From Boudabousia liubingyangii (GTDB lineage: Bacteria > Actinomycetota > Actinomycetes > Actinomycetales > Actinomycetaceae): DNA of 64,000 nucleotides. The translations under genes and the position numbers were made by a program. The DNA lies in the NCBI RefSeq assembly GCF_001907245.1, contig NZ_MQSU01000001.1:513826-577825 (forward strand). The letters are read 5' to 3'. The number at the start of each line of letters is the position of its first letter. Position 1 is the first letter of the stretch. Under the pieces are notes generated by a model. The model had not been told where the DNA came from. It made no database searches and saw only the letters and a program-made list of their open reading frames with translations. Of the stretch, positions 27,194-36,856 are shown in pieces.

Positions 27194-28531
27194 TCAGTCC
27201 TTATCTTGTGCGGGATATTGTGAGCGGGGGGCATCGGGTGCATCCACCTTTAGACCCTGTACTGGAGTAAGTTCAACGCCGCCAAAAAGGTCGACGAGTT
27301 CCTTTTCGCGATTAACGACCTCGGCTAGGCGGCGAACGCCTTCCCGGATTTCATCCGGCGGTGGGAAGCAGTAGGACAGACGTAGGTGATCGCGCCCCTG
27401 TCCGTCAGCGTAGAAAGCGGTACCGGAAACATAAGCCACCAAGCCGGTAACTGCACGCGGCAGCATATCTTTAGCATCTAGACCTGCCGGAAGCTTTACC
27501 CACGTGTAGAAGCCGCCAGAGGGCTTAGTCCACTCACAGATCGGCAAGTACTGTTCCAGGGACTCCAGCATGGCGTCACGGCGTTCCTGGTACATGCCAC
27601 GGTAGGTCTGTACCTGCGCAAACCAGTCAAACTCCTGCATATAGGCGTGAATGGTCATCTGCGACATCATGGACGGGGAAAGCACCGCTGATTCATTCGC
27701 CAAAACCAGCTTGTCGCGAATCGCGTGCGGGGCTAGGGCCCAGCCAACCCGGTAACCCGGGGCAAACATCTTAGAGAAAGAACCTAGGTAGACCACGCCC
27801 TCGGGGTTAAGGGACTGTAGGGCCGGAAGCGGATCGCCACTGAAACCCAGTAGGCCGTAGGGGTTATCTTCGACAATCAGGACCTGCAGGCGGTCACAAA
27901 TTTCAATGATCGCGCGGCGGCGTTCCATAGTTTGGGTGACGCCCGCGGGATTGTGGAAGTTAGGGATCGTGTAGAGGAACTTTACGGCCTTGCCTTCAGC
28001 GCGAGCCTGCTTAATGGCTGCCTCAAGGGCATCGGGTAGTAAACCGTCATGATCCATGGCCACGTGCCGAATATCAGCCTGGTAGGCGCCAAAGATACCC
28101 AGGGAACCCACGTACGAGGGAGCCTCACAGAGGATGACGTCGCCGGGGTTGACGAAGATCTGGGTGATTAGGTCAACGGCCTGCTGGGAGCCAGTAGTGA
28201 TGACGACGTTCTCATAGTCGCCATCAATGCCTTCTTTAGCCATGATTTCACAGACATCGCGACGGATCGGATCCCAGCCGCGTCCCTGACCGTACTGAAG
28301 GGCCTGGGCGCCGTGTTGGCGGACTAGCTCGGCAACTGAGTCAGCTAGTTTGTCTAGGGGTAGATCCTTGATATTAGGCATACCGCCGGCCAAAGAGACT
28401 ACCTCTGGGCGGGAAACTACCGAGAACAGGGAGCGAACTTCTGATTCGCGCAGATTCTGGGCGCGGTCAGAATACGTATTCCACCATGGATCTCGACGAT
28501 TACCTTGATTTAAGGGGCGCTGTGAACTCAA
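27194..28531 (-). CDS. PLP-dependent aminotransferase, class I/II
   Basis: The 445-residue protein has the fold-type I layout: VITTGSQQAVDLI, YTIPNFHNPAGVT, the DNPYG turn that holds the cofactor and the Schiff-base lysine in SFSKMFAPGYRVGW. It resembles the 2-aminoadipate/valine-type aminotransferases related to MocR regulators, without a GntR DNA-binding domain. The exact substrate cannot be told from sequence. The start is TTG with GAGG upstream. Its place ahead of ddl might suggest an amino-acid role in wall precursors, but this is inference. Confidence 0.85.
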   Translation of the reverse strand: MSSQRPLNQGNRRDPWWNTYSDRAQNLRESEVRSLFSVVSRPEVVSLAGGMPNIKDLPLDKLADSVAELVRQHGAQALQYGQGRGWDPIRRDVCEIMAKEGIDGDYENVVITTGSQQAVDLITQIFVNPGDVILCEAPSYVGSLGIFGAYQADIRHVAMDHDGLLPDALEAAIKQARAEGKAVKFLYTIPNFHNPAGVTQTMERRRAIIEICDRLQVLIVEDNPYGLLGFSGDPLPALQSLNPEGVVYLGSFSKMFAPGYRVGWALAPHAIRDKLVLANESAVLSPSMMSQMTIHAYMQEFDWFAQVQTYRGMYQERRDAMLESLEQYLPICEWTKPSGGFYTWVKLPAGLDAKDMLPRAVTGLVAYVSGTAFYADGQGRDHLRLSYCFPPPDEIREGVRRLAEVVNREKELVDLFGGVELTPVQGLKVDAPDAPRSQYPAQDKD

Positions 28532-28660
28532 AGCTGCCTCGCTTCCTTTAAGACCTTAGTGAGTTTCCATTTTCGCATATTTATGGGCTAAACAACAGAT
28601 AGAGAAGAGCGTGCCCAAAAACCCCGGGAGTAGAGGGAAAAAGTGCGCCTACCTAGGGGC

Positions 28661-28708
28661 AAAAAGATAGGCCTAAGGGAGCCGAAATCAGCACCCTCAA
28701 GCCTATCT
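28661..28708 (-). terminator. Terminator of the trxB-trxA operon
   Basis: On the minus strand AGATAGGC, an interrupted inner stem (GAGGG/CCCTT) and GCCTATCT are followed by TTTTT. It lies about 20 bases after the trxA stop. Confidence 0.8.
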
Positions 28709-28729
28709 GACAGTCTGTCGTAAAAACTT

Positions 28730-29059
28730 TCAGGAAAGAATGTACTTACGGACCTGCTTTAGGATCTCTTCCTTGGTGTGAACGCCGGTTAGACGCTCTA
28801 CGACCTCGCCATCAAAGAAAACCAGGACAGCCGGAATGGAACGCACCTGGTAGGTGGCCGGGCTGGTGCGGTTTTGATCCACGTTCAGCTTCCAAACCTG
28901 AGCCTGATCGCCTAGTTCCTTAGCGACCTGATCAATGATTGGGGAAAGCTTCTTGCACGGTTCGCACCAGGGAGCCCAAAAATCAACGACCTTCAGGCCC
29001 TTATCTAGGCGGATTTCCGCGCTAAACTGGCGGTCGGTAAGAGTCTTAACTTCACTCAT
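28730..29059 (-). CDS. trxA: Thioredoxin
   Basis: The 109-residue thioredoxin fold keeps protein thiols reduced in the cytoplasm. The active site reads WAPWCEPCKK (Cys32, Cys35) rather than the usual WCGPC. The cis-proline is in SIPAVLVFF. It overlaps trxB by eight bases, so it is reduced by the reductase made from the same message. Replacement of Gly33 by Glu is expected to shift the redox behaviour, but the rest of the fold is ordinary. Confidence 0.93.
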   Translation of the reverse strand: MSEVKTLTDRQFSAEIRLDKGLKVVDFWAPWCEPCKKLSPIIDQVAKELGDQAQVWKLNVDQNRTSPATYQVRSIPAVLVFFDGEVVERLTGVHTKEEILKQVRKYILS

Positions 29060-30065
29060 TCTTATCCTCCAAAGCAGCTAGGTACTTTTCGGTGTCTAGG
29101 GCCGCACGGCAACCGGAAGCCGCCGCGGTAATCGCCTGACGGTAGGTGTGGTCAACAACGTCGCCACAACCAAAGACGCCCGGTAGAGAGGTGTTGGTCT
29201 GCGGGTGAGCCACCTGCAGGTAGCCAGCCTCGTCCAGTTCCAGCTGATCCTTGAATAGTTCCACGCGCGGATCGTGACCAATGGCCACAAACAGACCGGT
29301 AGCGTCCAGTTCGCGGGTCTCACCGGTGACGGTATCGGTCAGGGTGACGCCGGTTAGCGCATCGGTGCCGTGCAGTTCAGAAACAGCGGAATTCCAGGCA
29401 AATTCGATCTTCGGGTTGTCCATGGCACGCTGCGCCATGATCTTTGAGGCGCGTAGTTCATCGCGACGGTGAATGACGGTGACCTTAGAGCCAAACTTGG
29501 ACAGGAAGTTAGCTTCTTCCATGGCCGAGTCGCCGCCGCCCACCACGGCAATGTGCTGATCCTTGAAGAAGAAACCGTCGCAGGTGGCGCAGTAGGAAAC
29601 GCCGCGGCCGGACAGTTCAGCCTCGTTAGGTAGGCCCAGGGTGCGGTGAGCCGAACCGGTCGCAAGGATGACGGTCTTGGCGTGGTATTCGGCCTCTTCG
29701 GTGCGCACAATCTTGACGTCACCGTCTAGTTCCATGCTGGTGGCGTCCTCGAAAAGAATCTCAGAACCAAAGCGTTCAGCCTGCTGGTAGAAGTTTTCCA
29801 TGAGTTCGGGACCCATGATGCCCTCGGGGAAGCCGGGGTAGTTTTCGACCTCGGTGGTGTTCATGAGGGCGCCGCCGGCGGCTAGGGCGCCAGCTAGGAC
29901 TAGGGGCTTGAGCTCGGCGCGGGCTAGGTAGATTGCGGCAGTATAACCGGCCGGACCTGAACCGACAATGATTACGTCACGTACTTCTTGATCTACGGTC
30001 TTTTCCGTATTTTCGTGAGGGGTGACTAGGCCACCAAGGTTGCCGGCGAGGTTGAAATCAGCCAT
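29052..30065 (-). CDS. trxB: Thioredoxin reductase (NADPH)
   Basis: The 337-residue FAD enzyme moves electrons from NADPH to thioredoxin. It has the FAD-binding GSGPAGYTAAIYLARA, the NADPH-binding GGGDSAMEEANFL, the redox-active CATC in SYCATCDGFF and the C-terminal GCGDVVDHTYRQAITAAASGC. About 27 residues precede the core. The ATG has GAAAGG upstream. Confidence 0.96.
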   Translation of the reverse strand: MADFNLAGNLGGLVTPHENTEKTVDQEVRDVIIVGSGPAGYTAAIYLARAELKPLVLAGALAAGGALMNTTEVENYPGFPEGIMGPELMENFYQQAERFGSEILFEDATSMELDGDVKIVRTEEAEYHAKTVILATGSAHRTLGLPNEAELSGRGVSYCATCDGFFFKDQHIAVVGGGDSAMEEANFLSKFGSKVTVIHRRDELRASKIMAQRAMDNPKIEFAWNSAVSELHGTDALTGVTLTDTVTGETRELDATGLFVAIGHDPRVELFKDQLELDEAGYLQVAHPQTNTSLPGVFGCGDVVDHTYRQAITAAASGCRAALDTEKYLAALEDKNE

Positions 30066-30308
30066 TACGGGTCCTTTCGGTTATGCTTTGCGACAGTTTC
30101 GGATCCAGACTGGTCCGGGTGCGCGTTTATTCTATACCCCCAAGAGGGTGGCTTTGGTTAGTTTTTGGCCATTTTTAGGCTGCTAGCGCGAAAGTTAGCG
30201 GCTAGTTAGGCGGCTAAGAAACTAATCCTTGCTATTAGCTACTAACAATCCTAAGGAAGAGATTGTTCCAGTTGTGAGTGAGTTCCTATTGCTACCCGGG
30301 GCGTTTAC

Positions 30309-31868
30309 CTAGGGCATTAGGGTGATGGAGCTGATCCAAGCGCGGTTCTTACCTTCTTTATCGCGCGGAAGCTCAGGGATCTGTACTAACAGCTTATCAG
30401 TCGTAATAGGATCGAACTTGATGACGGTTTCCGGCCCGAAGGTGCCGTTCGCTAGGCTCTTTTGGGCGGCCCACGGGTCTCCACCGGGTTGGGCAATCTC
30501 AATCTTGCCGCCCTGAGCGGGGGAGGTGATCTTGACGGCGCCGACCTTAGCTGGGGCCTTGAGGGTAATCAGGATCTGAATGGAACCACCAGAACGGAAG
30601 GTGGGCTGGTTGAAGTAGCGTGAACGCCAGGTGGAATCGCCGTTTCCGTCGGTGATCTTACCCAGTAGTTCCGGGTGGTCCTTACCGACGCCGTCGGGGG
30701 ATTTCTGCTCTAGGTTGGTGATTTCGATGGGGGCAGCGGGCTTTTCAGCCGGGGCTGGGGCGGGCTGATCCTTCGGCTTGGCACCTTCGACGGTTTCCTG
30801 GGTGGCAGTGGCGACGGGCTGGGCACCGTCATCGTCCATGTTAAAGACGCGCTGGATCGGTGAGGCCAGGGTCTTAATGCCCCAAACCAGACCAACTAGG
30901 GACAGGACTACCAGGATGGAAAGTAGGATCCAGCGGGTGATCTGAGCCTGATCTACAGGTTCGTCTTCCGCGGAGGTAGGCTCTTTTGAGGTTGAGTTAG
31001 CTGTGCCGCTGACTGTTGCGACAACGGTTTCAGAGTCGATTTCGTTAGCGGACTTATGGGCTTGGGCGGCCTGTTGGTCATAGGCCTTAGCGGCAGCGGC
31101 CATTAGTCCAGCGGGTTTGGTGGTCGAAGCAGAGGTCGGCGCAATCGGGGCTTCGGTAGTGGAGTCTGCTACGTCGGCAGCCGGGGATGCTGCTTGGGGT
31201 GCGTCTGCGGCTACGGCTGAGGCTGCGGTGCCTTCTTCAGCGGTGTCTGCAGCGTGAGTGCGATCGTAGGCGGTTTCGGCTTCCTGAAGCTCGTGAATGG
31301 GGGCGTTCTTCGCCTCTTCACTCTTCTGGTGGACCTTTTCTTTGTACTCCTGGAAGGATTGCTTAAGAGAGCTTAGTTGCTTTTTGAAAGCGTGTTCCTT
31401 AGTGCCGGTAGCGTCAACCTGACCAACTGTTTCTGATTCGCTTTCAGGGGCTTCCTGAGGCTCAGAAACGCGCTTGGGAGCGGGAGGTGCCGGCGGGGTG
31501 GCGGGCACTGGAACGCCGGGACGCGAGGGCGCAACGGGAGTAGCCGGGGCAGGCTCCGGTTCGCTGAGTTCGCAAGTTTTGGTGGGCTCGCTGGGCTGTT
31601 CGACCTTGTCCGTTTCGGCAGGTGCTGAAGGTAGTTCGGCGGCAGTGGACTGTTCAGCTGCCATAGCTGAGCGAGTTTCGGGGGCTTCAGGGGCTAATGG
31701 GGTTTCAGAGGCTTCATGGCCCTCAGGGGTCTCTGGGGCTTGACCGAAACCTAAGCGGCTATCTGGGGCGTGGCTTTCTCCCTTAGCTTTCTGCTCAAGC
31801 GCGCGGCGGATTCCCTTGATTACTTGAGACTTCGCTATCTGCTCTGAGGAGTTCTCTTCGCTGCCCAT
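30309..31868 (-). CDS. Membrane-anchored protein with extracellular discoidin-like domain
   Basis: The N-terminal ~300 residues are disordered and rich in Pro, Glu, Ala and Ser, with a short coiled coil. One membrane helix (WILLSILVVLSLVGLVWGI) follows. The last ~145 residues form a beta-rich domain (GDSTWRSRYFN, KAPAKVGAVKI) resembling the galactose-binding/discoidin-like end of the MurJ-region proteins of actinobacteria. No flippase or kinase-like part is present. The ATG at 31868 has AAGGAAG upstream; a TTG at 31937, five bases after the DUF6049 stop, would add 23 residues. Function is not known. Confidence 0.7.
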   Translation of the reverse strand: MGSEENSSEQIAKSQVIKGIRRALEQKAKGESHAPDSRLGFGQAPETPEGHEASETPLAPEAPETRSAMAAEQSTAAELPSAPAETDKVEQPSEPTKTCELSEPEPAPATPVAPSRPGVPVPATPPAPPAPKRVSEPQEAPESESETVGQVDATGTKEHAFKKQLSSLKQSFQEYKEKVHQKSEEAKNAPIHELQEAETAYDRTHAADTAEEGTAASAVAADAPQAASPAADVADSTTEAPIAPTSASTTKPAGLMAAAAKAYDQQAAQAHKSANEIDSETVVATVSGTANSTSKEPTSAEDEPVDQAQITRWILLSILVVLSLVGLVWGIKTLASPIQRVFNMDDDGAQPVATATQETVEGAKPKDQPAPAPAEKPAAPIEITNLEQKSPDGVGKDHPELLGKITDGNGDSTWRSRYFNQPTFRSGGSIQILITLKAPAKVGAVKITSPAQGGKIEIAQPGGDPWAAQKSLANGTFGPETVIKFDPITTDKLLVQIPELPRDKEGKNRAWISSITLMP

Positions 31869-31942
31869 GACTTCCTTCTTTTCTTCAACCCGTTTAGGTA
31901 ATGACTCTATTGTGTCAAAAAACCTTGCTATGCCCAACTTAC

Positions 31943-34666
31943 CTAGCTTTTATCTTCCGAGGATGTGGCCGAGGTATCCTCTTTTATGCCCAGATGGTAT
32001 CGGCGAGCCTCGGCAATATCCTCAGGCGTAACGCGGCGACCTTTACGGACTCGCTTGGCAATACCAAAGATAAGGACGGCGGCGCTGATTGCGCCGACAG
32101 TTATGACGCCGGTGGTTTCCCAGTCAGCACGAACATTAATGACTAGATCGTCAAAGCGGGCCAGCTCCTGCCCCTGCAGGTTGCTGAGGATCAAAGTGGC
32201 GGGGGTGTCGCCTGATCCAACCGCATTTAGCTCCACCGGCACAGTTGCTAAAGTTGACGCTGGTAGACCTGTTTCTGTTGCCTTATATGACTGAAGTCTA
32301 GCGTGGGATGAAAGAAGTGAGAGCTTTGCATGAGCGGGCCAAGGTAGCGTATTGTCCACCCCAACCTGCAGATCAGCAACACCATAAATCATCAGCACGT
32401 TCTTCGGGGCGGTGATCCTAAAGGCTTCCAGATAGGGCTGCAGGGAGCGCTTCCAAGTGTCCAGTCCTACCTTGTTCAGATCGCTAGTGCGAGCAATCTG
32501 TAATAGCCCAGACTTAGCAATGGGGTCCAGCATTTCCATGGGACGATCGAGTGCCTGCGCAACACGGATAACCGCTGATACCGAGCTGAGGAAATCCTTA
32601 GCTACCTGCGGATCCTTTGCCTCTGCGACTGGGTCAATCAGAGTCACAGAATCGATCGGTTTAGTTAAAAGTTCAGTATTTAGCTGGTTAAAGTCGAGAC
32701 TCTCAAGACGGTTATCGTTAGCGAAACCGTTGAGAAAGCGGGCGCATTTCTCGAAAGCTTCAGCGTCGCCGGGACAGCGGACCGGCAAAATCCCGGAGTG
32801 TTCATTCGCAACTGCACGGAAAGCCTGCTGGTAGGCAAAAGCGGCTCCCGGATCCTGGCTCTCACTGGCCGCCGAAAGGTAGTCACTAGCTTGCGAATCT
32901 ACGACGATGGCGGGCTGCAGCTTACTGCCAAGGTTGAGGTTCAAAACGCCTGATTGCTGATCGACAACCTGGTTAGATTCAACCAAGGCTAGGTTCTGCC
33001 CATTATTAAAGTTCCGGAAAACCTGGTGTGTTTTCAAGCTGGCCACATCATCAGCAGCAAGGGGAATAATGCGCACGGTGGGATTAAAGGCGCCTACACC
33101 AATGGACTCATCCTGGGGATCAGGTAGGGGTTCAGGCGTGGAAGCCGGTTCATTCAACTGCTTAAGGATACGGTTCGTGCTGATCAGGCTGGTGTGGCTT
33201 AAAAGCTTAGTTTGCGGATTGTCAAAGGCAATTTGGGACCAGTTAGGGTTGCCCCAAGGAGTCATGGCCAGGCGGTTGGGGGCGGCCGCCTCAAGGTCTG
33301 GTAGTAGTTCAGAAAGGGAGCGTTGATAACCCTGGCTGCGTTTGGCTTCAACGTTAATGCGTTCTAGTAGCGTGGCTCGGTCAGGGGTGATGGTGCTACT
33401 AGCTTCTTGGGGCTCAGAGTCCTTCGGCTTGCCCTGATCGCCCACTGCGGGCTGCTTGCGACCATCCGACTCACCTTCGGGGGAACCTAGTTCTACCGTG
33501 GATGGGATCGCGCTATCGGCACTGGGTTCCGGGGTAGTAGTTTCTGGGCTACCGCCTTCATTGGGGTTGTCAGGGTTGACCTCTTCCAGTTTGTATTCGG
33601 CCCTAAAGTGGAGTTTAGTTAGATTAGCCGCGTAGGCAGGGTTGGGTGCTTGAATGGTATTAACCTGTAGCATTGCCGGATCTAGGACCAAGTTGATTCG
33701 CTGCTCATTAGCCAGCTGTAGAACGCGCTTGGTGCGGTTTAGGGCGGCGATTGCGGGAACTTCTTGGGAACGTTCCGACGCTTCCATGTGAAGGTTGACT
33801 AGATTGACTAACTGGATAGTATTATTGTTATTTTTCCGCGCGGTAATGCTTCTGGCCGAGGTAGAAAGGGGGCTTCCCTCGGGGGCCAGTTCGCAATCCG
33901 GGCAGCCGGCTTCAGCGCCCTGCGTGGAAGTCGGTAAAGTGCTCAGTGCCTGATACTCAAAGGTACTGCCCGATAGCTTCACGACCCGAGCGTTAATTCG
34001 ACTAGCACCTGAGCTAGAACTCTGTACCTCTTTGATTAGTTTCAAGTCCCGTTGCGCCGCGGCGGAGGTCACTAGCGAGGGACGGGCAGAGAAGTTAACA
34101 ATCAGACCGTAAGTGCCCGGCTCAGAGAAGGCCTGCTGCGCCAGATGCTCTGCCACATCAACGACAACCTGCGATTTTTGCCCCGGGAACATGCCCGGCA
34201 GGGTCAAACCGGAAAGGGTCTTGGTGGCGGGCTCAGGTAGATCTTTGGCATTTACGTTTAGCCACTTCGAATCTAGATCGTCCCGATTGATGCGCTCTGC
34301 GGTGCTAAGCAGGGTAAAAGTCGTTGACGGCAGATAGTTCTTGGTGTGGTTTTCGATCTCGACCGTGACTTTCAGATTGCCCTGATTGTCATAGACCCTA
34401 GGTTCCAGGTTCCGGATGGAAACCCGTAGTTCGGCTTGGGGTGCGGAAGCTGCCTCAGTGGGCGCCAATGAGGGCGTGCGGGGGGACGCTGGCGCGGGTT
34501 TGTGGGTGGTTGCCTGAGTGGGCGCCTGTACGGAGAGTAGCCCGGCCCTGTCGGTGGGTACGCTGGCTGGTTCCTGAGCGGCCACCAGGGTAGGGGCAAC
34601 CAATAACGAGGGGGTCCCCGCCAGGAGGCTCGCGATTAAGACCTGTGGGAAATGTGGGAGCCTCAT
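31943..34666 (-). CDS. DUF6049 family secreted/membrane protein
   Basis: The 907-residue protein has a signal peptide (about 1-30, ending AAQ), a large extracellular part and a membrane helix near the C-terminus (GVITVGAISAAVLIFGIA) with a basic cytoplasmic tail. An early beta-sandwich segment (RVSIRNLEPRVYDNQGNLKVTVEIEN) and the gene's position between a Nudix gene and the trxB region match the DUF6049 family (mycobacterial Rv3909 type), which is found next to murJ. A Pro/Glu-rich stretch lies near 375-425. Its function is unknown, probably wall related. Confidence 0.8.
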   Translation of the reverse strand: MRLPHFPQVLIASLLAGTPSLLVAPTLVAAQEPASVPTDRAGLLSVQAPTQATTHKPAPASPRTPSLAPTEAASAPQAELRVSIRNLEPRVYDNQGNLKVTVEIENHTKNYLPSTTFTLLSTAERINRDDLDSKWLNVNAKDLPEPATKTLSGLTLPGMFPGQKSQVVVDVAEHLAQQAFSEPGTYGLIVNFSARPSLVTSAAAQRDLKLIKEVQSSSSGASRINARVVKLSGSTFEYQALSTLPTSTQGAEAGCPDCELAPEGSPLSTSARSITARKNNNNTIQLVNLVNLHMEASERSQEVPAIAALNRTKRVLQLANEQRINLVLDPAMLQVNTIQAPNPAYAANLTKLHFRAEYKLEEVNPDNPNEGGSPETTTPEPSADSAIPSTVELGSPEGESDGRKQPAVGDQGKPKDSEPQEASSTITPDRATLLERINVEAKRSQGYQRSLSELLPDLEAAAPNRLAMTPWGNPNWSQIAFDNPQTKLLSHTSLISTNRILKQLNEPASTPEPLPDPQDESIGVGAFNPTVRIIPLAADDVASLKTHQVFRNFNNGQNLALVESNQVVDQQSGVLNLNLGSKLQPAIVVDSQASDYLSAASESQDPGAAFAYQQAFRAVANEHSGILPVRCPGDAEAFEKCARFLNGFANDNRLESLDFNQLNTELLTKPIDSVTLIDPVAEAKDPQVAKDFLSSVSAVIRVAQALDRPMEMLDPIAKSGLLQIARTSDLNKVGLDTWKRSLQPYLEAFRITAPKNVLMIYGVADLQVGVDNTLPWPAHAKLSLLSSHARLQSYKATETGLPASTLATVPVELNAVGSGDTPATLILSNLQGQELARFDDLVINVRADWETTGVITVGAISAAVLIFGIAKRVRKGRRVTPEDIAEARRYHLGIKEDTSATSSEDKS

Positions 34667-34669
34667 AGC

Positions 34670-35230
34670 TTAATCCCCTAGGTCCAGCAGTTCTCTGGCG
34701 ATACCCACGACGCGACGCTCGTTCGGGTAGGCCAAGTGGTTGGCGACAGTTTCTAGGGGCATCCAAGCGGCATCCTCGGCCTCTTGGTCAGGATCGTTCT
34801 CTACGGTCAGGTCGTAGGATTTCGCATCCAACAGGAAGTGGTGGACGACCTTATGGATGCGGCGGCCAGAACCGGCAAACCAGTAGTCAATGGAAGCCAG
34901 GTGGGTGATGATGGTGCCCTGAATGCCGGTTTCTTCGTGAATTTCCCGGACGGCTGCGTCCATGGGGGTTTCGCCCGCTTCTAGGTGTCCCTTAGGTAGG
35001 CACCATTCAATATTTCCAAGGCGGTTACGGCGGGCAATAACGGCCACCGACGGAATGGAATCAATCAGGGCGACTACCAGGCCACCGGCACTGGTCTCTT
35101 CCACGATCGGGATGCGTGGTTTGTGATTTCGCTGCTGCCCTTGGCTAGTGTTGGCACCCAAGAGTCGTCCTAGCCGCGTTTGCGGAGGACGTGGTACGGC
35201 TCGGGAGCGCCGAGGAAGTTGGGCAGACAT
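34670..35230 (-). CDS. Nudix hydrolase
   Basis: The 186-residue protein has a complete Nudix box, GHLEAGETPMDAAVREIHEE followed by TG (magnesium-binding Glu residues present), after a basic ~45-residue N-terminus. Nudix enzymes cleave nucleoside diphosphates linked to another group. Its place beside a DUF6049 gene and the CCA-type nucleotidyltransferase matches the mycobacterial mutT4 locus, but the substrate cannot be read from sequence. It lies three bases before the DUF6049 gene and diverges from the nucleotidyltransferase. Confidence 0.9.
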   Translation of the reverse strand: MSAQLPRRSRAVPRPPQTRLGRLLGANTSQGQQRNHKPRIPIVEETSAGGLVVALIDSIPSVAVIARRNRLGNIEWCLPKGHLEAGETPMDAAVREIHEETGIQGTIITHLASIDYWFAGSGRRIHKVVHHFLLDAKSYDLTVENDPDQEAEDAAWMPLETVANHLAYPNERRVVGIARELLDLGD

Positions 35231-35292
35231 ACTCCAATCCTAAATGTTTTCGGTAAATATCACTCTATTTAAACTCCTGTGGCACTCTATTA

Positions 35293-36747
35293 GTGATGAG
35301 TACGGAAATTGAAAATCAGGTTGCCCAGCTGCTATTAAACGCGCAGCGGGCTCTAGGTGAGCTACCTAAAGAGGTCCTAGAACTAGGGGAAATCTTTGAA
35401 AAAGCAGGCTTTGAGCTGGCTTTAGTAGGCGGTCCAGTGCGGGATGCGGCCCTCGGAAAAGTGCCCCACGATTTTGATTTTTGTACCAGCGCCCGTCCCG
35501 AAGAAACCCAAAAACTTCTTAATACCTGGGGTAGTACCTGGGATGTGGGTAAGGAATTTGGCACGATTGGCGCCACCAAGAACGACATTGTGGTAGAAGT
35601 CACGACCTATCGGACGGAAGCCTACGAGGTGGGTTCCCGCAAGCCCCAGGTCGCTTACGGTGACGACCTAGAAGGTGACCTAACCCGCCGCGACTTCACC
35701 GTGAACGCCATGGCGGTTCGCCTACCCCAGATGATCTGGGTAGACCCCCACCACGGCCTAGAGGACCTCGCAGAAGGAATCCTACGAACCCCGGTGACCG
35801 CCGAACAGTCCTTCGACGATGACCCCCTACGCATTATGCGGGCCGCACGCTTCTGTGCGCAGCTCGGTTTTGGGGTCAGTGAAGACGTAATGGCGGCGAT
35901 GGCCGACCAGGCAGAGCGACTAAAGATAGTTTCCGCAGAACGTATTCGCGCGGAACTAGAGCGCCTGATGATCAGCGACTACCCGGTCGATGGTCTGGAG
36001 CTAATGGTGCACACCGGGGTGGCCGACCAGGTCCTGCCAGAGGTGTCCAGGTTGACGGGTACCGTTGATGAACATAAGCGCCACAAGGATGTTTACGGAC
36101 ACACCCTGAAAGTGCTACAGCAGGCTATCGATCTAGAAACTGACGCGGATGGACCCTGCCCGGGACCCGATTTTATCTTGCGTTTCGCGGCGCTAATGCA
36201 CGACGTGGGTAAGCCGGATACTCGCGCCTTTGAGGGCAATGGTCTAGTTACTTTCCATCACCATGAGATTGTGGGCGCCAAACTAACCCGCAAGCGCATG
36301 CAGGCCCTGAAGTTCCCAAAGGATACGATTAAGGCCGTTAGTAAGCTAGTTTCGTTGCACCTACGCTTCCATGGTTATGGTGAGCAGGCGTGGACCGATT
36401 CGGCGGTTCGACGCTACGTTAACGACGCTGGCGATCAGCTAGAGCGATTGCACAGGTTGACGCGCGCCGATGTAACAACCGGCAATAAACGTAAGGCTGC
36501 CCGCCTAGCCCATGCCTACGACGATCTGGAAGAGCGCATCGCGCAGCTACGAGCACAAGAAGAACTGGATGCGATTCGACCCGACCTAGATGGCGAACAA
36601 ATCATGAAGATTTTGGATCTGCCGCCCGGCCCGCAGGTCGGTCAGGCCCGCGCCTACTTGCTGGAGCGTCGTCTAGAACGCGGCCCGGTAGAGCCAGAGG
36701 TAGCCCGCGCAGAGCTGCTTTCTTGGTGGGATGCACTCAACCACTGA
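35293..36747 (+). CDS. CCA tRNA nucleotidyltransferase / PcnA-type, with HD domain
   Basis: The 484-residue class II nucleotidyltransferase has GGPVRDAALG (46-55) and the metal pair DFDF (60-63), then RRDFTVNAMA, the neck domain (DDPLRIMRAARF) and an HD domain (LMHDVGK). In actinobacteria this gene is annotated pcnA or cca; it probably adds or repairs the CCA end of tRNAs, which the tRNA genes here need because they lack encoded CCA. The start is GTG at 35293 or ATG at 35296. No ribosome site is visible, so the message may be leaderless. Confidence 0.92.
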   Translation: MMSTEIENQVAQLLLNAQRALGELPKEVLELGEIFEKAGFELALVGGPVRDAALGKVPHDFDFCTSARPEETQKLLNTWGSTWDVGKEFGTIGATKNDIVVEVTTYRTEAYEVGSRKPQVAYGDDLEGDLTRRDFTVNAMAVRLPQMIWVDPHHGLEDLAEGILRTPVTAEQSFDDDPLRIMRAARFCAQLGFGVSEDVMAAMADQAERLKIVSAERIRAELERLMISDYPVDGLELMVHTGVADQVLPEVSRLTGTVDEHKRHKDVYGHTLKVLQQAIDLETDADGPCPGPDFILRFAALMHDVGKPDTRAFEGNGLVTFHHHEIVGAKLTRKRMQALKFPKDTIKAVSKLVSLHLRFHGYGEQAWTDSAVRRYVNDAGDQLERLHRLTRADVTTGNKRKAARLAHAYDDLEERIAQLRAQEELDAIRPDLDGEQIMKILDLPPGPQVGQARAYLLERRLERGPVEPEVARAELLSWWDALNH

Positions 36748-36856
36748 GTAACTCACTGCATTATTTCCGTGTGCTTAAATGCCGCGCGTGTCACTTCTAT
36801 GCTTTTTTAAAGAGCGTAGAATTGCCTTAGATCGCTATTTCGTAAAAAGGGTATCT

